Positions 1-12,799 of a stretch of 64,000 nt of DNA are shown one piece after another. The DNA comes from Rhizophagus irregularis. Its lineage: Eukaryota > Glomeromycota > Glomeromycetes > Glomerales > Glomeraceae. A program made the position numbers and the translations under genes. Below the pieces are notes generated by a model that saw only the letters and a list, made by a program, of their open reading frames with translations, did not search any database and was not told the DNA's origin. The DNA is taken from assembly GCF_026210795.1 (NCBI RefSeq), contig NC_089432.1, forward strand, positions 3,100,001-3,164,000, written 5' to 3'. Each line of letters starts with the position of its first letter. Within the stretch, counting starts at the first letter, position 1.

Positions 1-85
1 TTTTCTACCAAATGGGAATGACTTACCGTTACAATTACACAAATTCTTTTTTTGGAATTTGTTTCATATCAATGGCGCCAATTTC

Positions 86-93
86 TATAAATA
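86..93 (+). promoter_or_regulatory. candidate TATA box of the first kinase gene
   Basis: TATAAATA lies 78 bases before the start codon at 171. The other two kinase-Sel1 genes have a similar TATA-like motif 90-120 bases before their ATG, so this is a plausible core promoter, but the motif is common by chance in such AT-rich DNA. Confidence 0.35.
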
Positions 94-170
94 GATTTTT
101 TTTTCTTTTTTTAACTTTTTTAATGAAAAATTGACTTTCGCGGTTATAACATTACTGTAATAATTAATCA

Positions 171-2453
171 ATGTCTAATAACACTGAACATAAGGTTATT
201 GCTAATTCAAATGAGTGGATTAATTGGATTGAAGAATCTATCGCAAAAGGATACACTAAATATTATGACTATAAACATTTTAATAATATTCAAGAAATTG
301 GTTTTGGATGTTTTGGAAAAGTTTATCGTGCAAATTGGAAAAATTCACACGATTTTTTAGCATTGAAATCTTTTATTAATTTCAACATTGCTGCCAAAGA
401 AATTGTTAATGAAGTAATTATACTGTAACATAAAAAATATTTAATATGCTTGTACAATACGTTTCTAATTTATAATAATATTTTGATTTAGCTTAAGCTA
501 CAACGTGACGTTGATTTTCATGAGAATATCATTCGCTTTTATGGCATTTCCACAGGTATTATAAATATTTTAATAACTTATAATTTTTTATAAAAATGAA
601 AAAAAAATCTAAAATATTTGTTATCCTTCAAAAGAAAACCAAAGTGATAATTCAGGAAAATATTTTCTGGTTATGGAATATGTCGATAGTGGTACCCTTC
701 GAAATTATTTAAGTGAACACTCTGAAAACCTTATTTGGAATGATAAATTGAATTTGGCACTTCAGTTAGCTAATGCTATATCATGGTTACATGATAAAGA
801 AATCATGCATCATGATTTGGTAAGTTATTTGCTTATTTGCATTTAATTAAATTATACTATAAGATTATATACCCACAATATACTCATTAATTTTATTTAT
901 CTAATGTCGCGTTCGCGATAAAAAAAAATTTATTTATTGCGTTTAATAATAGCATTCCAATAATATATTAGTTCAAAAGAAAGCCATTAAATTAGCTGAC
1001 TTTGGATTGTCAAAAAGGATTAAAAAATTAATTAACTTTCAATCAAATTTATTTGAAATAGTCGCTTACATTGATCCAAGAATTTTTAATATTAAAGGGG
1101 ATATCAACAACCAAAATCAAGTATATTCATTAAATAAAAAAAGTGACATATACAGTATTGGCATACTTTTTTGGGAATTGTCTAGTGGAAGACCACCTTT
1201 TTGTAATAAATCATACAATATTGATTTAGCCATGGAAATATTACAAGGTCTTAGAGAGAACCCCATTCCTAATACACCCGAAGGCTATGTAAAAATTTAC
1301 ACTGGTATGTATAATTAAATTTTAATAATGATATATAATTATTAATTAATTAAGTTTATCATTTTTTTATTCAGAATGTTGGAATAATGACCCAGATAAA
1401 CGTCCAACTGCCAATCAAATTATTATTAAATTAAATGAAATTATTTCAGATTTTCAGCAAAATAATTTTGGGGATATCCAATTATCAAGTATTACAATAT
1501 CTGAAAATAATAATAATTTATTGCATGAAAAAATGTCCCAAATTATTCAAAATTTTAGTAAGATAAATATAAAAGAAAAAGAGCCTTCAATTTCGTCAAG
1601 TCTAATTATAGATAACTTTAGCATGGTGGTTAATGAATTAACTATCCTTCTTGAAAATATAGAAACAAATAGAGGAAAATATGAAATTATTAATTATCTT
1701 AAAAATCATAATATAACTTCACAAGAATTTTACAATTGGTTATTAAATAATCAGGATAATTCGGATTCTATTGTTTTACTTGGAGTTCTTAATCATTTTG
1801 GAATTGTAATTTGTGTAGATGAACAAAAGGCATTTGGATTATATCTAAATGCAGCAATTTTAGGAAATGTTTATGGAATAATTTGTTTAGGGTACTGTTA
1901 TGGTGAAGGAATTGGAACCAGTATTAATAAACAGAAGGCATTTGAATTATTTCAAGAAGCAGCAAATTTAGGAAATTCACGAGGAATATATAATTTAGGG
2001 TATTGTTACTTAAATGGAATTGGAATAAGCGTTGATAAACAAATGGCATTTGAGTCATGTCAAAAAGTAGCAAGTAAGGGATTTGCACTTGGAATGGCTG
2101 GTTTAGGCTATTGTTACGAAAAAGGATTTGGAACCAGTGTTGATGGGAAAAAGGCATTTGAACTATATCAAAAGGCAGCAAATTTAGGAAATGTACTTGG
2201 AATTTGTAATTTAGGGTGTTGTTATTTAAATGGACTTGGGACAAGTGTTGATAACCAAAAGGCATTTGAAATATTTCAAAATGCTGCAGATATGGGAGAT
2301 AATTCAGCTCAATATAACCTCGCTTATATGTATGAAAATGGAAAAGGGATTGAAAAAGATATTGACCAAGCAATTTATTGGTATAAAAAATCTGCTGAAC
2401 AGGGAGATCAAGATGCTCAAGACAAAATAAATGAGTTAATAAATAATTATTAA
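171..2453 (+). CDS. Tyrosine-kinase-like protein kinase with C-terminal Sel1 repeats
   Basis: Five exons join in frame: 171-413, 492-555, 635-819, 953-1304 and 1375-2453, all with GT..AG introns, giving 640 residues. The kinase domain spans about residues 38-320. The glycine loop is G44-x-G46-x-x-G49, the ATP lysine is K66, and the magnesium motif is D180-F-G. The catalytic loop reads H161-H-D163...N168, so the usual HRD arginine is His (a non-RD kinase). Residues about 415-635 hold six Sel1-like (TPR-related) units with the LGYCYxxGIGT and KAFELYQxAANLG signatures; the first is partial. Sel1 repeats usually bind partner proteins. No signal peptide or membrane segment is seen. The genes at 40 kb and 54 kb are close paralogues with identical intron positions. 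This kinase-Sel1 family is greatly expanded in Rhizophagus. Its substrate is unknown. Confidence 0.88.
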
Positions 2454-4165
2454 AGATTGTTACAATTATTTATGTATAAATTTAATTAATAAAACATACA
2501 GCGTTATTCAGTATTTGCCAGTCCACCACTCAAAAAGTTACGTTAAAAATAATATACAGTATTTGTGTAATGGGATCTACCATTAAATATTGTACAACTG
2601 ATAATTTTTTTAGTGGTTATTATTATCGTGCGGGGATTTAATTTTTAGAGGAAATCTTTTTCTTAGGTTAGGATCGTTCGGTACCTTTTTAGGTTGAATA
2701 TTTTAGGTCTGAAATAAAGGCTTCGGGTTGAGAAATTCTGGTAGTATGTAAATTAGTTTTAAATTTTTTAATTTTTTAGGTAAATCTAACATTTGATCAG
2801 ATATTGATCATTTCCCCAACTCGTTCTTGTTCGCAACATATCCATATTTGACGTTAATTACCTGATTAGTCCGAAGTGTAACGAATGAATACGACAATAG
2901 TAACTTTAATATAATAAATTTTTTCATCTGTATTGATTTAAATTGCGAAAAAAGTAAAATTGTGCCGTAATTGGTAAATTGGTAATCAGACGGCAATATT
3001 TTTTTTTTTTTTTTTTTTTTGATTTGACACCGATTGGAAGCTTTCAGATAAAATGGTTGTACTGTGACAAATCAGTAAGTGATATTTTGTTTGATTTTTT
3101 ATTTTATCTTTTTTTGATAACTAATTATACTATTTAACTCTCTGAGTACGTCTGATGGTTGGATGAAGTAATAGCATGGGTTTAATTTATGTTTAGGCGT
3201 AATTTATTTCCTAATAAATTTACTGCTCTCAGTGAGTATTTTTTAATTAAACTATTCTAATTTCAAGGTTCTATTAGGATTGAGAATATAAAATGACCAG
3301 ATTGTATTCTGCTACGATGGTTCGTAATTTGCAACACAGCTTATTAAATATGTCAACAACATAATCTGCAAGTTCTACTAATCTGCAATTTCGAAAAAAA
3401 ATTTGTTATATGATGAAGTAGTAGAACTTTAATTCTACAGCCACAACTTAGAATATAAATTTAATCATATAACCACTTGCTTTTTATTATTATATTTATA
3501 TTTTACTTATCAAATTTTTTCTTTAAAAAATTTTTAAACATACAACTATTAATAAGTCATTTTATTATAAACATTTATTTGAAAAATCGGTAGGAATATA
3601 ATTGATATTTAACTTTAATCATGTTATTTCAAATATTTTTTGGTAATAATCAAGAAATAAAGAACCAAAATTTGTGATTTCAAATTAATATATTGTTCTA
3701 GCAATTTTCTGACAACAAATATCAAGGGAATATCCATTAAAAGAATTTTAATGTCAAATTTAAAGTATTTTTCAGATTACTTATAATAAGATAAAGTTAT
3801 AAAAAACTAAATTCTTTTTCAAAGATTAGTTTTCTGGAATGGATATTAGAATATATTAACTAAAAATATATTGAAGTTTAATTCGCCACTGTACATTGTA
3901 TTGGAATACAAAAACCAAATTATGTAATGCAAACAAAGTAATTTTATTTAAAATATAAATTAAATTTAAAATAAGTGTTAATTCAATTGCATTTATTAGT
4001 GGCGACTAAGTTGCCACACATCAACCTAACTAATCAGATATAATATCCATGAAACTCCATATTATTTCGATATAACAGATAATAGCTAAATTATACATTA
4101 TCATAATATACATAGACTACAATCTTTTACAAAGAATACCATAAATTAAATGTTAACATTATGAC
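2454..4165. other. AT-rich intergenic region, no gene seen
   Basis: The stretch between the convergent kinase and F-box genes has no ORF with recognisable motifs. It contains a T-homopolymer of about 22 bases near 2999-3020. The last few hundred bases are the 3' flank of the minus-strand F-box gene. Confidence 0.5.
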
Positions 4166-5668
4166 TTACAAGTCATTAATACAATAATTATCTAAATCTA
4201 CATGACGTAAATATTCAAAACTTCTGATTACTCCATCACCTTTATATTTATTGATCAGTTTTGTATAATCCTCTCTCATATATATACGATCAACAGTAAA
4301 TATAGAAAGCGCACGTCTAATTCTCCATTTCTCTAAGAATTCTTCCCAGTTTCCTAAAGAAAATCGGAATCCATTACCAAATCTAATTTCTTTTAAATTA
4401 ATTGGTCCTGAATTAATTAATACTTTTAATAATTCTTCCCCATTTTTTAAAAAATTTTCATGAGTTTCGTTATCTACAGTATTTGATAAAACTATTAATA
4501 ATGATTTTAAATTTTGACAAATTTTTAACAATTTTTCAAACTCAGTGAAATGCCTCTTTAATGGTGGAAATACAATTGATAAATGCTCAATAGAAGGACA
4601 ATTTTCATAGACTTTGCAAATAAAATTGAGAGAATTCTCATTAAAGTCAAAGTCATCAAATCCAAGATCAACAATTTCATAGGGTCTTAATAAAATTTTT
4701 TTGAGGTATCTCCCACTATTTTCAATTATATTAGAAATTACATTTAATTGATTAAAATTTATATTAACCACCTCAAGTTCATGGTAAACCATTATTCTCA
4801 ATTGCTCTAATTGTTCTTCAGTAAAAAAAAGAAAGTCATCAATTACCAATATTTTTAGTTTATAGAATTTTGGAAGTATCTCTTGAAGTAATGTGCCATT
4901 CATATATTGGAAATATATTTTTAAACGATTAAGGCTATCTGCCTTTTTTTCTAGCGCAAGAAAAATCTTCTCATAAGGATCTTCTGTAAGAAAATCATCA
5001 TAATGATCATCCTTCCATTCAAAATGCTTTAAATTCTTTTGAACTTCAATTAACTTAGCAATTCCATGATTAGGTTTTGGGCTCATATTAACAATGATGA
5101 GTCTCTGTATATATTGACAGTATTGCGATAACCCATAAAAATATGAAGAATCAATAGATGTATCACATTCTAATTCACAAAGTGATTCAAGACGAACCTT
5201 AGCTTCCGGAAAATAAAATATTTGGTGTTTAATTGTCCTCATATCAAAATACTTCAATTCTGGACATTTTTTCATAAGGAGATTATAAAATTTTTGTTGT
5301 ATAAAAAATTGGTTATAAGCTAAAGATGTTCCAATAGAAATTATAATATTTATAGTGTCTATATTGATACTTCTACAGTAAGAAAAATAATCAAATAAGA
5401 GTGATTGGTTTAAACCCGAAGGTAATTGAATTTTTTGATTTGTTACGAACTCTTTGATATCATCAAATAAATAGCAAGAAATAATGATGAATAATGAGAT
5501 TTTATTACTATAATTAATACCCTTGTAGCACCAAGGATTCCTCCATAAAATTGGAATCACGGTTTCACACCAAAGTCTATTTATCATTAGACACGGAAAG
5601 AGAGATTTTGAATCTTCTTGTAATTCTTCAAATATTAAGTAAAGAATATCTTTATTGAGTTCGGACAT
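4166..5668 (-). CDS. F-box domain protein, putative SCF substrate adaptor
   Basis: A single uninterrupted ORF of 500 residues. Residues about 2-45 form an F-box-like motif: L-N-K-D-I-L-Y-L-I-F-E-E-L, then S-L-F-P-C-L-M-I-N-R-L-W-C and I-P-I-L-W-R-N-P-W. This is the typical start of Glomeromycotina F-box proteins. The rest (about 100-490) is leucine-rich with repeated hydrophobic spacing (LKHFEW, LKILVID, LKSLLIV, LKEIRF), consistent with irregular leucine-rich repeats that would bind a ubiquitylation target. F-box proteins dock on Skp1 in SCF ubiquitin ligases. The ATG at 5668 begins the F-box directly, so the start is convincing. The gene converges with the first kinase gene. Target and expression cannot be inferred. 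Confidence 0.85.
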   Translation of the reverse strand: MSELNKDILYLIFEELQEDSKSLFPCLMINRLWCETVIPILWRNPWCYKGINYSNKISLFIIISCYLFDDIKEFVTNQKIQLPSGLNQSLLFDYFSYCRSINIDTINIIISIGTSLAYNQFFIQQKFYNLLMKKCPELKYFDMRTIKHQIFYFPEAKVRLESLCELECDTSIDSSYFYGLSQYCQYIQRLIIVNMSPKPNHGIAKLIEVQKNLKHFEWKDDHYDDFLTEDPYEKIFLALEKKADSLNRLKIYFQYMNGTLLQEILPKFYKLKILVIDDFLFFTEEQLEQLRIMVYHELEVVNINFNQLNVISNIIENSGRYLKKILLRPYEIVDLGFDDFDFNENSLNFICKVYENCPSIEHLSIVFPPLKRHFTEFEKLLKICQNLKSLLIVLSNTVDNETHENFLKNGEELLKVLINSGPINLKEIRFGNGFRFSLGNWEEFLEKWRIRRALSIFTVDRIYMREDYTKLINKYKGDGVIRSFEYLRHVDLDNYCINDL

Positions 5669-8600
5669 TCTATGTTCAAAAGAAAAAATGAAAATGGCTT
5701 AAAAAAATTTTTTTGTTTTTACACCATGAAACTTCTAAAGGTATTTTCAAAAAATATATTTTCAAAGTATGAAACATTCGAAACAAAAGAAATATACGAA
5801 AGCTATTTATAGAATAATCCAACTCCAATCAATTTGCCTAAATTGGATTATTCTGTGCGACCATTAACTTTTGATCAGCAATGTTTCACAAATCACAATA
5901 GCAAAAATAAATAAACAAATACTACGCAAATATGATGTCATTTATGTTATAAAAACTTCAGCAGCATTATTAATTTATACAACCGTGTACACATTTGCGA
6001 ATACTCATAATTCAGTCCAACGATATTATTTAATAAAACAGGCATTTTTATTATAATGAATTAATAATTATTTTATCATACTATTTTCTCAATGCTTTAA
6101 TTACTTATATCCACAATGTGAAAATTTAGTGATAAGCACAGAAATTTACTATGCCAACAAGACAGCAAATATCAAGAATATATTTGATTAGCAATATTAG
6201 GATATTCTTTAAACTAACCTATTCCTTTATTAATACTTGTTCAATTGATGATATTTAATGTAGAAGTCAAGTTATTTGTTATAAATTTTATTATTGTTCC
6301 TTGGATTCCTGTTTTGCCTGCATGAAGTGATAAATGGGACTAATCGTCGAAATTCTCTTCCATTTTATACACTTTGTAATGATATAGATTGCGTGATCTT
6401 GGAATAGGTTTGACATATGTATATTACGGGAAAGTACAAGAAATAATGTTAACAGATAATTGACGAATAAATCAAAGAAATATCTTTCCACGGTGATCTA
6501 AGGTTCCTCATCGGAATCATGTAGTAATTGTATGCCCTACATTTCTTACTTTATTCGTAATTTCAAAATTCAGTTATTCACCTTATATTTTTCTTACTGT
6601 ATTTTCAACAGAAATATGCATCGATCTAAAAAAGTCTGTGCTATTATTTATCTTCTGAGATTTTACATTGAGAGAAAGAGTGACTAAACTCGTGATGAAT
6701 TACCACAAATTTTTGTTCTTTTTAGAGGTATTTTGTTTCGCTGTATTATTATTATGATAGTAAAAGCAATAAGACATGTTTATTTCATTCAATCACTGAT
6801 TTATTTTATTTATTTTATGTTATTTACTTTATTAAAAGAAAGTGGAATAATAATATAGGCACATATAAGAGATAAAACTAGACCATTAATGTATCAAGCG
6901 ATATCTTAATTGTTATTAAACGCTCATACTAAAAAATATGATCCCCCTTTCGTAAAAAAAAGAAGCTGTCGATAAAAATGCGATAGTATAAAAGTGTGGG
7001 TGGTTAAAAGTCAAAGGAAAAGAAACAGAAGAGTAACAAGAGACGTCAAAATTCAAGTGTTAAATCTATGGCCTATTTGAAGAAAGTTAGGAGCTGGTTC
7101 ACTAAATTGAATTTCAAATATCATTGAAAATATCCACACTAAGCTGTATACAAAATTTGTTAATGCGACATCACAAAGTTATGTGAAATTTAAAATATGT
7201 GTAGAAAATTTGCTATTTTGGCCCATTAAAAAGTGAAAGTTTTGATAGTTTTTTTAGCAACTATAGATAGCATGTCGCTATAATTAAAATTTATTGATTT
7301 CGTTTGCTCAAAATAGGAAGAGGGTTTCCAAAGGATGAAATGATTAACAAACAGACTGAACAAATCATATGACGCTTCATTACCACTTAATTGGAATTAT
7401 TTATTGTTTCAACAAGACTACATGAAATAGATTTCAATAGGTGAAAATTGTTGCTATTGCATAATTATTACTAAATTACATGATATAACGACTAGTGGGA
7501 TAGTTAACTATTGCAGGTATGCTATAGGATATATAAGTTAGAATTCTTTAATGAAAATAAGAATCATTATTTTCCATTCTTCTCTTAAAATACTAGTAAT
7601 TATTAACTAAAATACAATACAAGACTAGTAAATAGATTTACATATAAGTAATTCTATATAATTATTTTGGCTATACCTATTATTGTACGAATATTTTAAT
7701 TGTTTTCTTTTTTTGTAAATTATCATGTATGTATGTATGATTTTGGTGGGATTTTGAGCTTTGATAGAATATTTTTTTATTTTATGGTAATTGCTTTTCT
7801 TATTATAATATTAAAGAAGTAATAAAGTAATTTCATGACTTTTATGGTTAAGAATTTATGATTAGTACAATAATTTTTGAATTTGTGATTGTTTTAATAA
7901 GAAAAATACTTATTAAATATAAATTAGCTTTAAATTTTGTTGTTCTCTCTCTTTTTTCCTTCCCTTTTACTTTTCTCATCTAAATATGATCATGTTATAT
8001 TTTCAAGTATGTCAGAATAATAATTTTTTTATGACTAGAAGTTTTGACTTGAAAGTATAACTGAATAAAACTATATTATGTAGAGTGACAAGTTGAACTG
8101 ATAATTGCAATAAAACATCTGAAAGAAGGCTTTCAACTAATATATGAAAATGATCACAACTTTTAAATGATAATACAAAATCTTTATAAATATCAAATTG
8201 TATTTATACATGTAATTTAATATACAATAATGAATAGTCATAAATTCATACCAGTTTATAGAAATTATTTTATTATTATTACAATATCTTCAACTAATTT
8301 ATAATGAATTTTAATGACCAAATCTTCAAACAATTAGACATATTGTGATTTGTGATCATCATATCGTTAATACTTGAACTCTTTCATTTTTCGTTATTCA
8401 ATTACATTTAATACTCCTTCATAAATTATCCTTTCGTTATTTTACTCATCTCAATTTTTTTTTCAAATAATCTCTTTATTGAATGCCCGTCCTCATGTAG
8501 ATATAAATCATACAACTCAATCGCTCAAGTTTGTATTTATATTAAAAGATGTTCCTGAAGCCTTGAGCTTCCAACTGTTTGAGTTCTTTCACTTTATCCA

Positions 8601-10047
8601 CGTGGAAAAAAAAATTCTTCGCTTCGCAATTTTAAAATGTGAATCAAATTTACGATTATGTAAAATAATATTTGATTTTTTAAACAACAAATCTACATAA
8701 ATACATGAAATTCATGTTGGGTTATACGAACGTGATGGTCCTGAAATTGATTTTGATTGTAAAAGACCATTTTTAAAAAATTCTATACACACATATTTTA
8801 GTGAATTTAATTCAGTTATTTAATTTTAATAATGATTTTAATAATGTTATTAATGTAAATATAATTATTAATATTAAATAAATTAAGTAATATCATAATA
8901 ATATATTCATATTCAGTATGGTAAACCAGTATGGACTGTATTGGTATACCGTACACAACATAGTTGATATTTTTATATGACGTAATAATTTTGTATTAGT
9001 CCTCAACATTTTTACAAAATTTTTGGCTAATCTATGATTTTAGTCATCCAATCAGATTATGTATGATTGGCAGAATAAATAATAAATTATGTATGTTTTT
9101 ATTTTATAACGATTATAACGAAAAAAATTTTTAACTAAAATTACTAGTCTATAACATTATAGACATCGATATAACAGTAAATTACACAATTAAAATAAAA
9201 AAATCACGTGATTAGTTTTTCATTTCATTGACAGATATCCGCATGGTTCACGTTAATCGGTTAATTGAAATTTTTAGTGTAACCGATCAAAAATCAATTG
9301 TTGCTTGACGATGTGATCTGTGTGCTTAGTCGACACAATCTTATTTTCTGTGTAACTACGAATATATAATATCCAGTTATTAAATATATGTATTCTTAGT
9401 TTGTAATTCTTTTTATTTGTAACTTATCAGAACTTATCCAATTATTATAAACTAAGAAACGTAAATTATGAGTCTTATGTAGGTAAAGTGATGAATTGCG
9501 TAGAATAATTGACAATTCTAGTCGGGAAATTCTGAACATTTTGATTAAGATTAATATTGTTTAGTCAGATGATACCAATATCAAATTTGATAATTTAATA
9601 AAATACGTATATTACAGTGATACATATACATTAAATAAAGAAAACAGTAAATATATGTAATACTGTACATGTATTGTATTTAATTTTTTCAAGTATTATA
9701 AACTTAATAATATTTTTATTTTAATAAAACATATATGAATATTCTACGTTAAAAATTTTATATTGAAAGAAATTTTGTAACGTTTACTTATATTTTAACT
9801 ATATATAAAAAACATATTTAAAGAAGTAATTTTTAGCATAATTTTTCTTATTAAACAATTTAATCTTAATAATAAATTAATAATAAATTAATAATTATAT
9901 ATCTTTTAAAATCTTTTTGATAATAAAGAGAACTATTATATATATCATTATCTAGTATTAAAAAAAAAATATTGAGCATTGACTGCATAATAGAAAAATA
10001 ATATATAATAATTTTAATGAGAAAAGACGAATCAATTTTATTTGTTC
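5669..10047. other. AT-rich intergenic region, no gene recognised
   Basis: More than 4 kb with only short ORFs that show no family motif. The longest (8479-8700) has a non-ATG start and is unconvincing. Base composition is uniformly AT-rich with scattered pyrimidine runs such as 7940-7975. Confidence 0.45.
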
Positions 10048-10080
10048 GTTAGGGTTAGGGTTAGGGTTAAGGTTAGGTTA
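10048..10080 (+). repeat. interstitial telomere-like (TTAGGG)n block
   Basis: Three exact TTAGGG units are followed by two degenerate ones (TTAAGG and TTAGG) inside AT-rich DNA. TTAGGG is the standard fungal telomere unit. Non-telomeric sequence on both sides makes this an interstitial block, perhaps from break repair by telomerase or an old fusion. Confidence 0.8.
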
Positions 10081-10280
10081 AATTAATTTCATTTAAATAT
10101 CATTTTTAATAATGAAAATTTTATATTTGCGTAAAATTATTTAGAAATGTTTTTTTTTTTGTTATTAAAATATTAAAATTTCAGAACTAGAAAAAAAAAT
10201 TATAATAATAAATTGTATAAATTATTATTAATTTTTTTCTTTTGAAATGAGTATATTAAAAATAATTCATTTATTCCTCC

Positions 10281-10350
10281 AAAAAATTAATTTGTCGTGA
10301 AGGACGTAACCTAAAACCCATTGCTGAAAAAACTGATTTGAATATATCAA
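10281..10350 (+). pseudogene. degenerate KH-domain fragment
   Basis: Read on the plus strand, this stretch encodes a K-L-I-C-R-E-G-R-N-L-K-P-I-A-E-K-T peptide. It aligns with the GxxG core of the intact KH gene 400 bases downstream (G-K-L-I-G-H-K-G-x-N-L-K-P-I-A). The first glycine of GxxG is Cys and the frame stops soon after, so this is a dead copy. It is the first of three tandem KH units. Confidence 0.6.
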
Positions 10351-10683
10351 ACATAAAATCCAATAACGAAATGAGGAGATTATCACGTGTATGATATGCA
10401 TGAGTTTTGGTAACAAAGACAAAAAATTCATCCGATGATCTAGAAACCAGTGTCCGATCATCCCTATTTTTTATGGTTTTTGTTAATAAAATTTATATTT
10501 AATAAAAAATTTGCTTTTGTTTGTAAACTCCTTTTATTCGTTAAAAAGGAAATTTTGGCGTTAGCTTCAAAATTATAAATAATCCCCCTTGGCGTTCATA
10601 TTGTTCAAACCAAAAAATATTTTTTCCTAAAAATAATAATAATAATAATAAACAATAAATCATTTCACATATTCTTTTCAAAG

Positions 10684-11103
10684 ATGGAAAACCAAAGCTC
10701 CTTTAAGGTTTATACCGCTATTGAAATTACCAACCCTGTTGATGTTGGTAAATTAATTGGTCATAAAGGATGTAACCTAAAACCCATTGCTACAAGAACT
10801 GGTACAAACATTCACGTGGACAAAAAAGAAAATGAAGAGCTAGTAATAATTAAAATTCAAGTTAAAGTAGAAAATGATTCATCTGACAAGAGGATCAAGG
10901 AAGCAATTTATCAAATGATGCAATCAAAAAAAGAAGAAAAGAAAGTTAGATTTTCGGATGACGATAATCATCAACACGTACCACCAAGAACACCACCAAG
11001 AAATCAGAGAGATTTTGATTCGAAGGAAAGAAGAAATAATTTTAATCAAGAAACCTCTTATGCAACAAATTCACGACAAGTAAGATATTTTAACAATATA
11101 TAA
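10684..11103 (+). CDS. small KH-domain RNA-binding protein
   Basis: 139 residues in one exon. Residues about 8-62 form a KH domain with the nucleic-acid-gripping GxxG loop at G26-H-K-G29 and the following helix N-L-K-P-I-A-x-R-T-G-T-N-I-H-V. The rest is charged and disordered, with a K-K-V-R-F-S-D motif at about residues 95-101 that fits the protein phosphatase 1 docking consensus, then P-P-R-T-P-P-R and Arg/Asn-rich sequence. The ATG follows an (AAT)n run at about 10630-10651 and an A-rich leader. It sits between two decayed copies, so the array arose by local duplication. A role in RNA binding is expected from the family; the target is unknown. Confidence 0.75.
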   Translation: MENQSSFKVYTAIEITNPVDVGKLIGHKGCNLKPIATRTGTNIHVDKKENEELVIIKIQVKVENDSSDKRIKEAIYQMMQSKKEEKKVRFSDDDNHQHVPPRTPPRNQRDFDSKERRNNFNQETSYATNSRQVRYFNNI

Positions 11104-11701
11104 ATTTGTTAATATTTTTTTTTATTTGATAATTAAAATATTTTTTTGTCATTTTTCCGATTAATATTTAGCCACGAAACAGATATTACGATTAAATACA
11201 AATTATCATTTATATAAATATACAATATATATATATTTTTTAGTCATTTATTCATTTATTTAATTTTATTATTAATTATATATATCCGTTTATTTTTTAT
11301 CAATTATATATTATATATATATATATATTTTTTAAATTATAAATTTTTTTTTTATAATATATGTATAATTTATCCAATTATAAAAAAATTAGATTAGTTA
11401 TAGAATTAGGGCTGCCTTTAACAAATATTTTCGTTTAACATACTCCTTTGTTTTTTTACATGTAATAACAATAAGTAATAAATGTCTAGTAATTGTTGAC
11501 GATCTCATGACGTAAGATTGAACTCATGATATACTTCAGTACTTACCACATGGTTAATATATTGTGCCGAAAGGCTTTCGAGGTCATGAGGTGTTACACG
11601 CATTTTTTTTTGTTTACGAATATGGAAATTAATTTCCTAATAAAAAAAATTTAAAAACCATTCTTTCTCTCACTTACTCTCTTCATTAAAAAAAAATAAA
11701 A
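11104..11701. other. intergenic, AT-rich with (TA)n runs
   Basis: The spacer between KH copies is rich in TATATA runs (11215-11360). No coding potential is seen. Confidence 0.5.
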
Positions 11702-12245
11702 ATGCAAAACTCCAAATATACAAGAACTTTAACTATTCCAATTCCTCAAAATATTTTAATTGGTAAATTAATTGGTCGTAATATAAAACCCATTGCAGAA
11801 AGAACTGGTACACACATCCACGTTGATACAAATAAAATTCCAGCACAAATTAAAATTTATGTAACAATAAAAAAGAAATTCCTCCATTTAAAAATAGAAT
11901 TAATGATGCAAGTAGTCAATTAAATGATTTGATAAGCAAAATTTCTAAATAAGAAAATAAAAAAGTTGATAAAATTAACAAGAAAAAAGGAAAGAAAAAA
12001 AAATAAAACGAAAATAAGGTTCCGAAAGTTACAGATATTGCGGTGGTTAATGATAATTTACTAGAAAAATTTTCAAAATTTTCAAAAAATATCAAAAGAA
12101 AATGTTATAAAAATAATAAGCCTGAACATCATATGCAAAGTCCCGATGGAATGTGTTGGTATGGGTTGATTGTAGAAAAAAATTTTGTCAACTTAAACAT
12201 CCATCTATTCGTCAATATTATAATCGTCATTTAATAATATAAAAG
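11702..12245 (+). pseudogene. KH-domain paralogue, disrupted
   Basis: The ATG at 11702 opens a KH-like peptide (I-G-K-L-I-G-R-N-I-K-P-I-A-E-R-T-G) that lacks the residues forming the GxxG loop, so nucleic acid binding is probably lost. The frame ends after 73 residues. Coding-looking sequence continues in other frames at 12022-12234, including a D-G-M-C-W-Y piece followed in another frame by D-C-R-K-K-F-C-Q-L-K-H-P-S-I-R-Q-Y-Y-N-R-H, a possible remnant of a Cys/His zinc-binding tail. Several frameshifts and stops mean it is not functional as read. Confidence 0.55.
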
Positions 12246-12799
12246 AAATTTTAAAAAAGAATCTAGACTTTTCATGAATAATTAGAATTAAGAAGAAATT
12301 TTCAAGATAAAATAATGGTAAGTTACATATTATATATTGACTTACGGTATATTAGTTGTATTACGTATATATAATGATAATAATTACTTAATTTCTTTTC
12401 ATATAGATTCGTAATATGGAGTAAAGAAATCATAGAGATCATAATGAATATAATAGTAGAATAACAGCAGAAATATGTTCTAGTGAAATTTTGCGTCAAA
12501 CGCGTAGGTCTTTAATGAGAATTAATATGACCCATCGTGATTTACATATAGCATCTATAAATTAAAAGGGATGGTTAGCTTTTGCTAAGTACTCAAAAAT
12601 TTCATCCTGCTATCTGGTAGGTGACGTGAGGCAGTATCCCTCTAAAGTATCAAGTAACATAACGAAGTAGTTCGGATCTTCTTCCTATATATTAGTGTCG
12701 ATATTTTCACCGTCCGTTCCTGAAAACTGCACAATAAAAGGTATAGCTACAAGTATCTGTTTGAAAGAACTTACAAAAACACAGCTTTAGGTTATTGTG

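Noticed and set aside
1924-2373. Minus-strand ORF of 149 codons opposite the kinase
   Set aside because: Antisense shadow of the Sel1 repeats, which repeat in step on both strands.
6960-7450. Possible Tc1-like helix-turn-helix peptide
   Set aside because: Only a weak phrase (T-R-D-V-K-I-Q-V-L-N-L) with stops all around; no terminal repeats were found.
8479-8700. Open frame of 73 codons with balanced composition
   Set aside because: Begins at TTG, has no motif, no splice partner and no homologue that I recognise.
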